Source of the DNA: Halomonas sp. TA22
GTDB taxonomy: Bacteria > Pseudomonadota > Gammaproteobacteria > Pseudomonadales > Halomonadaceae
Direction: 5' to 3'
Length of the DNA stretch: 64,000 nt
NCBI RefSeq assembly: GCF_013009075.1
Contig: NZ_CP053108.1
Span: 2,108,001-2,172,000, forward strand
In this document: positions 8,251 to 17,515 of the stretch, one piece after another
Layout: every line of letters begins with the position of its first letter
Position numbering within the stretch: the stretch's first letter is position 1
Made by a program: the position numbers and the translations under genes
The notes under the pieces: generated by a model
Database searches by the model: none
What the model saw: the letters and a program-made list of their open reading frames with translations, nothing else
What the model was told of the DNA's origin: nothing

Positions 8251-8745
8251 CGAAGCCGATACGGCAGGTTTAAAAGAGGCTCCAACATCTTTTATCGGTC
8301 TCACGGTGGCTGCCGAGGACTGCGCATGCTAAATGAGCTGTGTGATTTGCACAGAATTTTTTCGTCTGCTGCCTGCTCTATCTAAAAGCAAGCACGCCCT
8401 CACATGGCAAAATACAATATTATCGCCGCTATCAACGGCCGCTGCGCGATTACCTAATCGGCGGACTTGAATTCATGATCCCGGCCTTGGTGAGGATGGC
8501 CCCTCTACAATGGCCTGCTGTGCAGCTGTCTGAGCGGTCGCTTAATGGAAAGGGGTTGGGCATGGCCGATGGCCCACTAATCTCACGTGCGAATCTTAGA
8601 AAAACAGCCTCGCGCTTGGGACCTGGCAGAGGTCACTCCGGTCTCGTTGGGACGGCTAACCGAACGTCAGAAGGCCAAGAGCGTTATCATTGTGCAGGAC
8701 GCCTTCACAAGTTACTTCAACTCGGAAAAAAGTATAAGGATTTTC
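8251..8745 (+). pseudogene. Gene-poor stretch with a relic of an FAD-linked oxidase/Fe-S protein
   Basis: No intact gene is present. The frame from about 8587 to 8733 encodes PRAWDLAEVTPVS..LTERQKAKSVIIVQDAFTSYF, which resembles the region near the C-terminal cysteine-rich domain of YdiJ-type FAD-linked oxidases (D-lactate or D-2-hydroxyglutarate dehydrogenases), where VQDAFTSYF-like segments occur. The rest of that ~1000-residue protein is absent. The frame runs straight into the first codons of the following broken MFS gene. The relic assignment is tentative. Confidence 0.35.
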
Positions 8746-9643
8746 ATGGCAGCAGTAATCCAATGGCGTCAGCTGGTGCCCTTTCTAACTCTGATGATCC
8801 TAGTGGCGCTCAACCTTCGACCCGCCCTGTCCTCCGTGGCCCCCATGCTTGTCCGTATTCAACAGGACATCGGCCTATCAGCCATGGCCACAGGCGCGCT
8901 CACAACACTGCCGGTTTTATGTTTGGGGCTATTTGCCCCCTTGCCCCGTGGCTGACCAAGCGGCTCGGTGCCGAGCGCACTCTTGGTTTGTCACTCCTAA
9001 TACTGGGGAGTGCTTTAGTACTACGCGCCCCATTATGCTCTACATTGGCACGTTATTGGTCGGCGCTTCAATTGGTATCGCCGGTACACTGCTGCCCGCC
9101 CTGGTCAAGCGATAACTCCCGCAAGGGGCCGATATAGTCACCGGCGTCTATACGATGGCCTTATGCTTGGGTGGTTCGCTAGGTGCTGGTCTTAGCGTTC
9201 CCTTGGCAGCTCTCGGCGCGCCCTGGCTGGCACGATTAGGACAAGATCAACGCCCCACTATCCTTTTGCTTCTCAGCTGTACCGCCGTTGGTATTCTGGT
9301 ATTGCTACAGGGGCCGCTTTCGTGGCGCTGGCCTGGCGTAATCCTGCTTGGGCTTGGCCAAGGTGGTTGTTTCAGCATGGCACTTCCACTGATTGTGCTG
9401 CGTAGTGCCAACTCGCAACTGGCAGGTCAACTCTCCAGCATGGCTCAAGGTATCGGATACAGCCTCGCTGCAACAGGGCCACTCTTGGTAGGTATCCTGC
9501 TTGAGTACACGAGCGGCTTAACAGTCCTGACCAGTGTACTGCTTGCTTTCGTTGCCGTCGCGATGGCCTGCGCCTTGCTGGCGGGTCGTCGATGTCAGTT
9601 AGATATTGATGGGCAGGGCCAACTGATCACAACAGAGTTCTGA
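8746..9643 (+). pseudogene. CynX/NimT-type MFS transporter, decayed
   Basis: The start (ATG 8746) gives a typical first helix and LRPALSSVAPMLVRIQQDIGLS. The frame breaks near 8950, where a missing G turns the expected GLFAPLAPWLTKRLG into a stop. A second frame change falls near 9030. An in-frame TAA at 9113-9115 interrupts LLPALVKR before the conserved IVTGVYTMALCLGGSLGAGL. The C-terminal half (9155-9643) then goes directly from PLAALG to a late loop, so ~100 central residues are also missing compared with ~400-residue CynX proteins. It was a cyanate/nitroimidazole-type exporter family member and is not functional now. Confidence 0.75.
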
Positions 9644-9809
9644 GGCTCCCCGTCCTAAGCACTTGCGCGTAAGGTCAGAGGTACTCCGGCAGCACGGGCC
9701 ATGGACATCTAGACCGTTAATTAGAAAGCCGGCACGGTTTAGACTGCTTTTCGCCGTGCTTTGAAGCTTCTATATGCTTAGCGTATGGTCCTCGCCTTGT
9801 AAGTATTGC

Positions 9810-10151
9810 TCACCACACTTTTGCGTTTGGTGGCTGGACCGGTAAGTTGAGGAGCAAGGACGAAAGTGTTTTCCCATGACCATCGAGGTTCAACGCGCCA
9901 TTCACCCCGCCCTGCAGTGCATCGTCAATGACTAAGTTCACACCACCAAGCAGTGGCAAAGGGTAACGCTTTACTCGCAGGTCGCCACGGTGTGCGAATA
10001 GCTCGGCCACCTTGGCTTCGGTAACTTGGTCCAGCAACCAGTTATAATGGTGTGGTTCGTAGGCAAAAACACATAGACTCAGTCTGTCTCCCTTATCACC
10101 AGCTCTGGCATGAGCGTAACCATGAAGTCTTTGGTGGTTGGTGGCGCTCAT
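9810..10151 (-). CDS. AtuA C-terminal-domain-like protein
   Basis: 113 residues matching the small C-terminal domain of AtuA-family proteins: ARAGDKGDRLSL near the start, a KRYPLPLLGGVNLVIDDAL block and a GHGKTLSSLLL segment. In AtuA of acyclic terpene utilisation this domain is normally fused to the DUF1446 domain; here it is a separate gene whose ATG overlaps the stop of the DUF1446 gene by 4 bp. The biochemical role of AtuA is unknown. It is the last gene of the TRAP-BKACE operon. Confidence 0.75.
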   Translation of the reverse strand: MSATNHQRLHGYAHARAGDKGDRLSLCVFAYEPHHYNWLLDQVTEAKVAELFAHRGDLRVKRYPLPLLGGVNLVIDDALQGGVNGALNLDGHGKTLSSLLLNLPVQPPNAKVW

Positions 10152-11524
10152 ATTCTACCCTCCTGGTACAACGTGATCGATGGTATGACTTGATGTCGCG
10201 GCACCAGGAAAGAAGCCGTCTTTAGACGGCGAGTATGATGCCGGCGTACCCCGCCACCGCCCGCAGGACCGCAGCAGTACAAGGCCAACAGCTCTTGGGT
10301 CGCGAGCTCCACCACCTCAGCCCGGACATGCTCGACGGCTAGACGCAGCCGGACATCCTCACATAAGGCATTTAACGGTGGCTTATAATTCTGGCAGTCT
10401 CCACTAAACACGCTTGACACGCCGATCAGATCGAAACGTGAGCGAAGCCCATCAGGGCAACGCAAGGCCAGTCGTTCTCGCAGAGTATCCCGTGCCAAAG
10501 TGGCACGCGCTACGGCATTGGGCCCTGCATAGGAGATTTCAGCTTCTCCCTGATAGCCATCGAGAAAGCTAATGGTGGTTTTCAGATGCTCAGGTGCTGG
10601 TTTGCCACGAACGCCACTCACCGCTACCCGATCATGCCCTACCTGGCGCACCTCGACATGAGTCAGATCAAGCACGACATCCGGGGTCACATACGCGCTG
10701 GGGTCGTGGATTTCGTACAGCAACTGCTCTTTGACCGTTTGCTCTGTCACTAGTCCGCCCGTACCTGGGGGTTTAGTTACCACCAGGCCCCCATCTCGCT
10801 CTACCTCGACGATGGGATAGCCTAGCTGTGCCATGCCGGCTACATCCTTGACACCGGGATCGGCGAAGTAGCCGCCAGTGACCTGCGCCCCACACTCTAT
10901 CAGGTGGCCTGCTAGGGTTCCTGCGGCCAGCCTATCCCAGTCATCTTCAGCCCAACCGTGATGATATCGAAGCGGTGCCAATGCTAGGGCTGGATCAGCC
11001 ACTCGCCCGGTAATCACTACTTGAGCACGCTGGGCGAGGGCCTCCACGAGAGCATCAGAGCCCAGATAGACATTCGCGGCGACTACTTCATCTCGATTCG
11101 GTAACTCTCGTCTCTCTCCCTCCCAAGGCTGCCAGTCAAGAACGTGTATCTGTTCTCGAACATCATCTCCAAGAATTACCGCGATACGCGCATCGGAAAT
11201 TCCTCCCCCTCCCCGGTTGACCAACTGAGATATGCGGCGTCGAGCAGCATCAGGATTTGCCGCGCCAAAATTACCCAGCACAGTTACGCCATGACGCAAG
11301 CATTCGCCAAGAATAGGTGAAAGGAATGCATCCAGCAGCGGCTCATCGCCGCTCTCTGGATCTCGCAAACGGGCCAGCTGGGCCGCGGCTAGCGTGCGCT
11401 CTCCAAGGGTCTCGAACATAAGCGCACGAGGCGCATCATAGCCTAGCAGCGCCTCCACCAAAGGCACGGCGGCATCGGTACGGTCACCGGAAAATCCAGC
11501 GCCACAGCCTACTACAACTGTCAT
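10148..11524 (-). CDS. AtuA family (DUF1446) protein
   Basis: 458 residues with the DUF1446 pattern: GCGAGFSGDR at the start, LMFETLGERTLA, VTVLGNFGAANPDAA and VITGRVADPALALAP. This is the large domain of AtuA, a protein required for growth on acyclic terpenes in Pseudomonas but with unknown catalysis. It overlaps BKACE and the AtuA C-terminal gene by 4 bp at each side, indicating tight coupling. Its presence beside a beta-keto acid cleavage enzyme and a hydroxyacid dehydrogenase suggests it processes the acid or CoA ester of the imported compound; that is inference. Confidence 0.8.
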   Translation of the reverse strand: MTVVVGCGAGFSGDRTDAAVPLVEALLGYDAPRALMFETLGERTLAAAQLARLRDPESGDEPLLDAFLSPILGECLRHGVTVLGNFGAANPDAARRRISQLVNRGGGGISDARIAVILGDDVREQIHVLDWQPWEGERRELPNRDEVVAANVYLGSDALVEALAQRAQVVITGRVADPALALAPLRYHHGWAEDDWDRLAAGTLAGHLIECGAQVTGGYFADPGVKDVAGMAQLGYPIVEVERDGGLVVTKPPGTGGLVTEQTVKEQLLYEIHDPSAYVTPDVVLDLTHVEVRQVGHDRVAVSGVRGKPAPEHLKTTISFLDGYQGEAEISYAGPNAVARATLARDTLRERLALRCPDGLRSRFDLIGVSSVFSGDCQNYKPPLNALCEDVRLRLAVEHVRAEVVELATQELLALYCCGPAGGGGVRRHHTRRLKTASFLVPRHQVIPSITLYQEGRI

Positions 11525-12366
11525 GACGCATGCTCCCCGGTTGGAGGTGTCAGTCCCAAAAACGCCCTTGCCTGTGCGGCATCCATGAGAGGACGGCGAC
11601 TTTCGACCTCAATCCTAGAGCGTGCCAGTTGCACCAGTTCCGCATTGTTCTCCACCCGCGTGCCATCCGGTCGCCACAAGTTATTCTCGAAGCCCACCCG
11701 AGCATGCCCGCCAAGACGAGCCGTCAATCCCATGCACTCCGTCTCCGTCGGGCCGAAGGCACATACCGCCCAGCGATCACTTGGGCTCAGTTGCTGCATA
11801 AATTCTGGTAAACGTTCAGGATTCGCCACCGGGGGAGTCTCGTAACGTCCCAGCACGAACAACAGGAAGGCACTCTCCAACGGCAGCACACCGTTATCAC
11901 GGAGTCGATTAAAATCCACTAGATCCTCGGGAGAATATAAGATGTATTGAATGCTACAGCCGCTCGCCTGGAGGTGCCTGCAGAGCTCACCACTAGCCGC
12001 GATCTCTTTCGTTTCACCAAACAACTCGCGCAATGCAAGAGAGACGGCTTCCGGTTGAAGCTCTGCCATCATTTGCCGCTGGGCTTCGGGGCCATAACGC
12101 CCCGCGGCCTCGCTAGTCACCTGAAGCACCAACTCCTCACCTACAGACTCTTGGATCGCGGACAGCGCCTCCCGATACACTCCTACATCAAGCAGATGGC
12201 GCCCATCGGGCTCTCGGACGTGCAAATGCATCATTGCCGCACCGGCATCTCGACAGGCCACCGCATCCTTAGCCAAAGCCTCTGGCGTTAAAGGGATGGC
12301 AGGATGATCAGCATGGATTCGGCGTGCCCCGTTTGGAGCCACCGCAAGCAAGCAAGGGGTTGTCAT
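11521..12366 (-). CDS. Beta-keto acid cleavage enzyme (BKACE, DUF849)
   Basis: 281 residues. The N-terminal VAPNGARR, the zinc-site motif MMHLHVREPDGRH (about residues 45-57) and VLQVTSEAAGRYGPE identify the BKACE family. These zinc TIM-barrel enzymes condense a 3-oxo acid with acetyl-CoA and release acetoacetate and a new acyl-CoA. The gene directly follows a 3-hydroxyacid dehydrogenase with a 4-bp overlap, which is the arrangement expected if the dehydrogenase makes its 3-oxo substrate, as in carnitine degradation. The side chain of the substrate is not predictable here. Confidence 0.85.
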   Translation of the reverse strand: MTTPCLLAVAPNGARRIHADHPAIPLTPEALAKDAVACRDAGAAMMHLHVREPDGRHLLDVGVYREALSAIQESVGEELVLQVTSEAAGRYGPEAQRQMMAELQPEAVSLALRELFGETKEIAASGELCRHLQASGCSIQYILYSPEDLVDFNRLRDNGVLPLESAFLLFVLGRYETPPVANPERLPEFMQQLSPSDRWAVCAFGPTETECMGLTARLGGHARVGFENNLWRPDGTRVENNAELVQLARSRIEVESRRPLMDAAQARAFLGLTPPTGEHAS

Positions 12367-13274
12367 GCTTTCACCTCTCGGGTGCCAGTGGCGACGCCCA
12401 TCGACTGCTGCAGTATTACCAGCTGTGAATCCCGATTCGCAAAGAGCTCTGCTAATGACTGACCTTGGGTCGCCTGATCCACCCCATCCACTATTCTGGT
12501 TTTAAGCGCTTCATCCATGACAGGAACACCTAGGCTCGACCACCGATATTGTTGGCTGGGCCCGAGATGCTCCAAGTAGTGCTTTATGCCGCCTTGACCT
12601 CCGCCTAGATGATAAGTCAAGAAGGGCCCTTGGATTGCCCAGCGCATGCCTGGCCCCGCTGTCACTGCCTTGTCGATGTCTTCCACACTTGCCACCCCCT
12701 CCTGAAGCAAATACAGGGCTTCTCGCCAGAGCGCAGAGGACAGTCTATTGGCAATATGTCCCACCATTTCCTTGCGCATCACCACGGGTTGCTTGCCTAT
12801 CCCGCGATAAAAGGCAATCAGATTTTCCACTACATCGGGGTCAGTGCCATATAGCTCCACCAGTGGTACTAGGTGGGGCGGGTTGAAAGGATGAGCGATG
12901 GCGATTCTCGAGGAAGCTGGCGCCCCAAGTGCGATATCGGAATGCTTAAGTGAGGAGGTGCTACTCACCACTAAGGCCGAGTCAGGTGCAAGGCGCTGTA
13001 TCTCAGCAAGCAGCTCTCGCTTGAGTTCAGCAGACTCCGGGGCATTCTCCACCACTAGCTCAGCCTGTTCGACTGTATCAGCCAGAGTTTCACACACCTG
13101 AGGTTGACGCGGGTCTACGCCCAATGTGGCCATATCGGCCGCGACTAGATCCGAGAACGACGCCCGGACAGTTTCGTCCGGATCGAATGCACTGACCTTA
13201 AGTCCATGAGATAGAAAATAGGCGGCCCAGCTAATGCCAATAGTTCCGCAACCAATAACTGCGATATGCGTCAT
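12363..13274 (-). CDS. NAD-dependent beta-hydroxyacid dehydrogenase (HAD/lambda-crystallin/carnitine dehydrogenase-like)
   Basis: 303 residues. Rossmann motif VIGCGTIGISWAAYFLSHG at the N-terminus, then STSSLKHSDIA and the catalytic-histidine region IAHPFNPPHLVPLVE, as in 3-hydroxyacyl-CoA dehydrogenase relatives acting on free beta-hydroxy acids (L-carnitine dehydrogenase, L-gulonate dehydrogenase). ATG at 13274 is chosen because it begins directly at the Rossmann strand and follows AGGAAG; the ATG at 13295 is an alternative. It likely oxidises the imported 3-hydroxy acid to the 3-oxo acid that BKACE cleaves. Confidence 0.8.
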   Translation of the reverse strand: MTHIAVIGCGTIGISWAAYFLSHGLKVSAFDPDETVRASFSDLVAADMATLGVDPRQPQVCETLADTVEQAELVVENAPESAELKRELLAEIQRLAPDSALVVSSTSSLKHSDIALGAPASSRIAIAHPFNPPHLVPLVELYGTDPDVVENLIAFYRGIGKQPVVMRKEMVGHIANRLSSALWREALYLLQEGVASVEDIDKAVTAGPGMRWAIQGPFLTYHLGGGQGGIKHYLEHLGPSQQYRWSSLGVPVMDEALKTRIVDGVDQATQGQSLAELFANRDSQLVILQQSMGVATGTREVKA

Positions 13275-13291
13275 CGATACTTCCTGATATG

Positions 13292-15169
13292 TCATGTTGA
13301 AGCTCCCTGCAGCAGAGTTCGACGAGAGGCCTGCCAAGCCCAGGCATAGAGAGCGAATAACCCGATGACACCCGCCAGGCCCGGTACGGCCCCCGGCATT
13401 ACTGCCAAAATACCGACGACAGACAGCATCGATGCATCTAACCAACGACGGCCAAACAGCCTGGCTCCCCCCAACACGCCGGCAAATGCCAGGACAAAGG
13501 CGAGCGCACGCAGTGCCGCCACCGTGATGTCCCAGATACCACCCATACCAATCAGCGCCGGGTAGGCAAGAATGAGGAAAGGAATGATGTAGGTCGTCGC
13601 CCCAAGCCGGACTGCATGACCTGCAACTTGCAGCCAGCCCGCTTGGGCAATGCCGGCAGCAACGAAAACGGCGATGCAAACCGGTGGAGTAATCACGGAG
13701 ATCGTGGCGAAATAGAAAACAAACAGGTGTGCCACCAACGGCTCTACCCCCATGCGGGTCAGTGCCGGCGCCAAGACAGCAGCGACCAACACATAAGCCG
13801 CTGTGGTAGGGATCCCCATCCCCATGATCAAGCAGATCGCAGCGACGATAAGAGCCACCAGGAATAACTGCTCGCCAGCAACACTTACCACCAGCGTTGA
13901 AAGCGTCACCCCGATGCCCGTCAGGTTAAGCATGGCCACTAGAATCTGAGCACCTGCGAGAAGCACGCCAATGATCACCATTCCCTTTCCGGCATCCTCA
14001 AGGCCGGTCATCAGCATACGAAGCATTCGCTTGGGCGACATTCGGTCTAGGATGCCGAATGCCACGTAGCAGAGGAGCAGCAGTGAGATGCCTAGAAACG
14101 CGGCGTACTGAATCGAATATCCGTTGAGCACCCCACCAAACAAACCACCGAGGGCAGCGACAATAGGCACAATTCGCTTAAATTGAAGCACATCAGACCA
14201 ACTCGGCAGTTCAGCTTCAGGCACCAGCGGTAGAGATCTGCGAAGGGCTACCAAATGTATGGTAAAGAACACCGCGATGTAGAACAGCACAGCGGGCAGC
14301 AGCGCGGCGAGAGCGATGGTCACATAGCTGATACCAAGTATCTCAGCCATGATAAAGGCGGCAGCCCCAAGTATCGGAGGGGCGATCTGGCCGCCTGTTG
14401 ACGCCACCGACTCAACCCCGCCGGCGAAGGCCGGGGGATACTTCAGCCGCTTCATCATGGGAATAGTGAAGTTGCCCGTCGTGGCGACGTTGGCTACGGC
14501 ACTGCCACTGACCATAGCGAACAGACTGGAGGCCACCGTAGCGATCTTGGCGGCGCCGCCCTGGCTGCGTCCTCCAATGCGCATGGAAAGATCAATGAAA
14601 GTCTGGCCACCCCCCGTGTGTAAAAGCAAGGAACCGAATAGGACGAAAGCCGCAATCGTTGTTGCCGCCACACCGAGCAGCATTCCCCAGATTCCTAAGT
14701 CGCCTAGGAATAAAGTCTCCGTGACGAACGCTGTATCAAACCCTCGGTGGCTCAGCGGCCCCGTTAGTCGATCACCAAACAGGGCATAGGCGATCCCCAG
14801 AGCTACCATCACCGGAAAAACCCAGCCAATCGCACGACGTGCAATTTCAAGAATGGTCACTACGAGAAAGCCGGCAAGCAGCATGTCCTGGGTCGTGGCC
14901 CAAGGCAGTGTGGTGAGGATGGCTTCAGCGTTGAAGGTGATATACAGACAGGCACCAATGGCGCCAGCTGCCAGCACCATATCAATGAAGATTCCGACAG
15001 GGCGCCAACGCTTGCCGGAACCGAGCGGGAAGCTGAAAAGGCCCAGCCCGATCACCAGCGCAAGAAACACGCTTCGATGAACCAAGCTATCGAACGGCCC
15101 TATTGCCGAAGTATAGAAGATGAAGCCTCCTAAGATCAGGGCGACCAGCATCAGGCATGTTTTGCGCAT
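13292..15169 (-). CDS. TRAP transporter fused permease (DctQ-DctM, 4TM/12TM type)
   Basis: 625 residues and very hydrophobic, with about 15-17 membrane segments. The fused small and large permease layout is typical of TAXI-TRAP systems. Family features include FGSLLLHTGGGQTFIDLSMRIGG and GGVESVASTGGQIAPPILGAAAF. The start ATG follows AAGGAG. It is 19 bp downstream of the TAXI binding-protein gene and 17 bp upstream of the dehydrogenase, so uptake and catabolism form one operon. Confidence 0.9.
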   Translation of the reverse strand: MRKTCLMLVALILGGFIFYTSAIGPFDSLVHRSVFLALVIGLGLFSFPLGSGKRWRPVGIFIDMVLAAGAIGACLYITFNAEAILTTLPWATTQDMLLAGFLVVTILEIARRAIGWVFPVMVALGIAYALFGDRLTGPLSHRGFDTAFVTETLFLGDLGIWGMLLGVAATTIAAFVLFGSLLLHTGGGQTFIDLSMRIGGRSQGGAAKIATVASSLFAMVSGSAVANVATTGNFTIPMMKRLKYPPAFAGGVESVASTGGQIAPPILGAAAFIMAEILGISYVTIALAALLPAVLFYIAVFFTIHLVALRRSLPLVPEAELPSWSDVLQFKRIVPIVAALGGLFGGVLNGYSIQYAAFLGISLLLLCYVAFGILDRMSPKRMLRMLMTGLEDAGKGMVIIGVLLAGAQILVAMLNLTGIGVTLSTLVVSVAGEQLFLVALIVAAICLIMGMGIPTTAAYVLVAAVLAPALTRMGVEPLVAHLFVFYFATISVITPPVCIAVFVAAGIAQAGWLQVAGHAVRLGATTYIIPFLILAYPALIGMGGIWDITVAALRALAFVLAFAGVLGGARLFGRRWLDASMLSVVGILAVMPGAVPGLAGVIGLFALYAWAWQASRRTLLQGAST

Positions 15170-15188
15170 GGGACCGGGCTCCTTGCCG

Positions 15189-16160
15189 TTATTCCACCGG
15201 TTTCAGATGGTCGGGAATCTCGTAGCCCTGCTCTTCGAAGTAGCGAGCAGCTCCCGGGTGGAACGGCACGGTACCGCTTTGCAATGTCAGCTCGGCCAAG
15301 TCCACGTCAGCCATGTTGGCCAGTGCACTAATCTGCGGCTCGGGGTTCTCCATTACCGCCTTGACTATCGAATAGGCAGTTTCCTCGTCTAGATTGGGCG
15401 AAGAGTGCATGGCAAGTCCGAAACTCCAGGTTGTGTAGGCCGGGATGCCCTCGGCTGCCCCCGCAGGAATCTCCACTACTGAGATGTCCGGCATCTGCTC
15501 GCGAAGCTGGTCTGCCTGCTCATCGGTCAGTGACAGCACTTCGATCGGAGTAAATGTAGAGATATCAAGCGAAGAGCCATCGAGCTTATTGCCAACGCCG
15601 GACTTCACGTAGCCCCCCATGCGATTGTCTTTGACTCCGGCGATCACGTCCGTGGTAGAGCCACGTACATAGTTCGGGGTGATACCCAGAGTTTCCATCA
15701 CAGAAATAGTGGTCGCCTCAGTGGCCGAGCCAGTAATACCGGGGTTGAGCCGCACTCCTTCTAGTTCAGCCATGGACGACACATTAGCATCCTGGCGCAT
15801 CACCACATTCTGTGGTGCGGCCGAGTAGACCCACAGCAGACGGTTATCGACTGGCCGACCATCAAATTCATCATCACCTGCATAGGCGTGGTACCCCACG
15901 TTTGTAGTGACAAGGCCCATATCGACTTGGCCACGCAGGATGCGGCGCAGGTTATCAACGGTTGCGCCCGTCTCGACTATGGACGCGCGGACTCCATCGA
16001 CCTTTTGATTGATAATTTGGCCGACTGCGACGAAATAGCCGTATTGGCTGGAAGAAGTGGAAGTAGAACCGATCAGTAGTTGCTCTTCAGCCTGGGCAGA
16101 ACCGACCATCAGGCTGGCACTGAGCATAGCGGCCAGCAGCGGCGTCTTGAATGAAGGCAT
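15189..16160 (-). CDS. TAXI family TRAP transporter solute-binding protein
   Basis: 323 residues from ATG 16160, which begins a proper signal peptide ending in SAQA-EE (about residue 24). An upstream in-frame ATG at 16217 would place 19 charged residues before the signal and is rejected. The mature part starts LLIGSTSTSSSQYGYFVAVGQIINQ, the TAXI pattern. TAXI proteins bind dicarboxylates, amino acids or other organic anions in the periplasm. It is the promoter-proximal gene of the minus-strand operon and faces a LysR gene. Confidence 0.88.
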   Translation of the reverse strand: MPSFKTPLLAAMLSASLMVGSAQAEEQLLIGSTSTSSSQYGYFVAVGQIINQKVDGVRASIVETGATVDNLRRILRGQVDMGLVTTNVGYHAYAGDDEFDGRPVDNRLLWVYSAAPQNVVMRQDANVSSMAELEGVRLNPGITGSATEATTISVMETLGITPNYVRGSTTDVIAGVKDNRMGGYVKSGVGNKLDGSSLDISTFTPIEVLSLTDEQADQLREQMPDISVVEIPAGAAEGIPAYTTWSFGLAMHSSPNLDEETAYSIVKAVMENPEPQISALANMADVDLAELTLQSGTVPFHPGAARYFEEQGYEIPDHLKPVE

Positions 16161-16253
16161 GGCGTTGCTCTCTCTGGTTTTATAATTGGCGTTCTTAATA
16201 CGAGTATCGAATGACACTACCCAGCATGGGAAAGCCTGCTAGTATTTGTCTAA

Positions 16254-16263
16254 TATAATTATA
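16254..16263. promoter_or_regulatory. AT-rich palindrome in the TAXI/LysR divergent promoter
   Basis: TATAATTATA is a perfect palindrome that supplies a TATAAT -10 candidate on both strands in the 126-bp region between the two start codons. No good -35 was found on either side, as is common for activator-dependent promoters. The surrounding minus-strand CGTATAATTATATTA loosely resembles the shared element at 19674 and 23083. Confidence 0.35.
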
Positions 16264-16286
16264 CGAACGAGACTTTTGCTTTTCTT

Positions 16287-17189
16287 ATGCAACCTACCAT
16301 CCGCCAGCTGAAGGCTTTCGTGGCTATTATTGAATACGGAAGTTTCGTCGAGGCATCTGAGCGCCTTCACCTTTCCCAGCCTGCCCTGAGCATTGCCATT
16401 CGCAAACTCGAGGAGTCGGTCGGTGGCGTGCTGTTAAACCGCTCACCTAGGGGAGTGCAGCTGACATCGGAGGGACGCTTCTTTCTACCCATGGCGAGGC
16501 GATTGATTGGTGACTGGGAGGAAGCGCTTGGAGACTTGGGAGAGCTGTTCAATAAGCAGCGCGGTAAGGTTACTCTGGCCGCCTTGCCGACTCTGGCAGC
16601 TGGCTTCCTACCTGCCGTACTGGCTGATTACCGATACCGGTACCCGAACATAGCAATCAGCGTGCATGACGTATTGGCCAGTCAAGTGGATGAGCTGGTC
16701 AGCGACCGGCGAGCAGACATTGGCTTTTCGGTCCGCCCATCGAGAACGGAAGCTACTACTTTCGAGCCCCTAGTCGACGATCTTTTTGTCGCCGTGTGTC
16801 CTCATGACCACCCTCTGCTGGCGGCAGAGACAGTCCGGTGGGAAGATCTACTTACATATCCAATCATTGCCGTAAGCCGACTATCGAGTACGCGGCAGGC
16901 AATTGAAGAAGTCCTTCAAAATCTGAATAAAGAGATGAATCTGATGTGTGAGGTCAGCCAGATCGGCACGGCTGGGAGAATGGTCGCAGCCGGGCTTGGC
17001 GTTGCCGCCCTGCCCTCGCTGAGCTTCAGACAAATTTCATCAGAAGGAATAGATTGGCGGCCTCTGTCAGACCCGCACGTACCACGCACTCTTGGTATCA
17101 TCACACCGGCACGAACGCCCCTATCCGCAGCAGCTACGGCTATGCTGGAAGTTGTCCGTGAACATGCCTCATCAATGGGTCCTTTGTAA
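16287..17189 (+). CDS. LysR family regulator
   Basis: 300 residues with an N-terminal LysR helix-turn-helix (LKAFVAIIEYGSFVEASERL, then LSQPALSIAIRKLEE) and an effector domain starting near residue 90. It is divergent from the TAXI-TRAP-BKACE operon with a short intergenic region, the classical LysR arrangement, so it most likely activates that operon in response to the imported acid. The ligand is unknown. Downstream lies the chimeric relic. Confidence 0.88.
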   Translation: MQPTIRQLKAFVAIIEYGSFVEASERLHLSQPALSIAIRKLEESVGGVLLNRSPRGVQLTSEGRFFLPMARRLIGDWEEALGDLGELFNKQRGKVTLAALPTLAAGFLPAVLADYRYRYPNIAISVHDVLASQVDELVSDRRADIGFSVRPSRTEATTFEPLVDDLFVAVCPHDHPLLAAETVRWEDLLTYPIIAVSRLSSTRQAIEEVLQNLNKEMNLMCEVSQIGTAGRMVAAGLGVAALPSLSFRQISSEGIDWRPLSDPHVPRTLGIITPARTPLSAAATAMLEVVREHASSMGPL

Positions 17190-17197
17190 GTCAACAC

Positions 17198-17440
17198 CTA
17201 TCTTCTGCTGGCCACAGTGGCCAAACCTACCTCGGAACGGGTAATCTTAACAACACCCTGATCATCGCCGGCTCCAACCGCGTTAAAGTCCAAGCCGAGG
17301 CCGAAGGCCTCGCAGAGATATTCCGCAAGGCGGGCGCTAGCTGGGGTAAAGCAGTTGTTCAATGTGTGTGGCCATGAACGGTGATAGCGTCGGCCCAAGT
17401 AAGCGCTACGCCTCCAGCAACCTCAACTTCCCGACCTAGT
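17198..17440 (+). pseudogene. Chimeric relic: DUF932 fragment joined to leuC fragment
   Basis: Bases 17198-17262 match the DUF932 gene near 571-665 (CTATCT, TGCTGGCCAC, ACCTCGG and CAACACCCTGA in the same order), with ~24 bp missing at a GCCAC direct repeat. From about 17249 the sequence matches the LeuC-like gene near 7315-7500 at roughly 85% identity, covering the VKVQAEAEGLADIFRKAGASWG and MCVAMNGDSVG codons, with a 1-bp loss after TGGGGT that shifts the frame and a later 3-bp loss. The junction lies in a stretch (AACAC..TGA) present in both parents. Neither part can be functional. Confidence 0.8.
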
Positions 17441-17515
17441 TAGAATTGCCAAAGTGCAGGTGCGTATAGCGTCCACTTTGAAGCCCAAGATTTATACGAC
17501 CCGATTTTCTTCGGC

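Noticed and set aside
8475-9137. 220-codon plus frame as a single gene
   Set aside because: Only its last third matches the MFS family; the rest is out of frame with the true start at 8746, so it is a frameshift product and not a separate protein.
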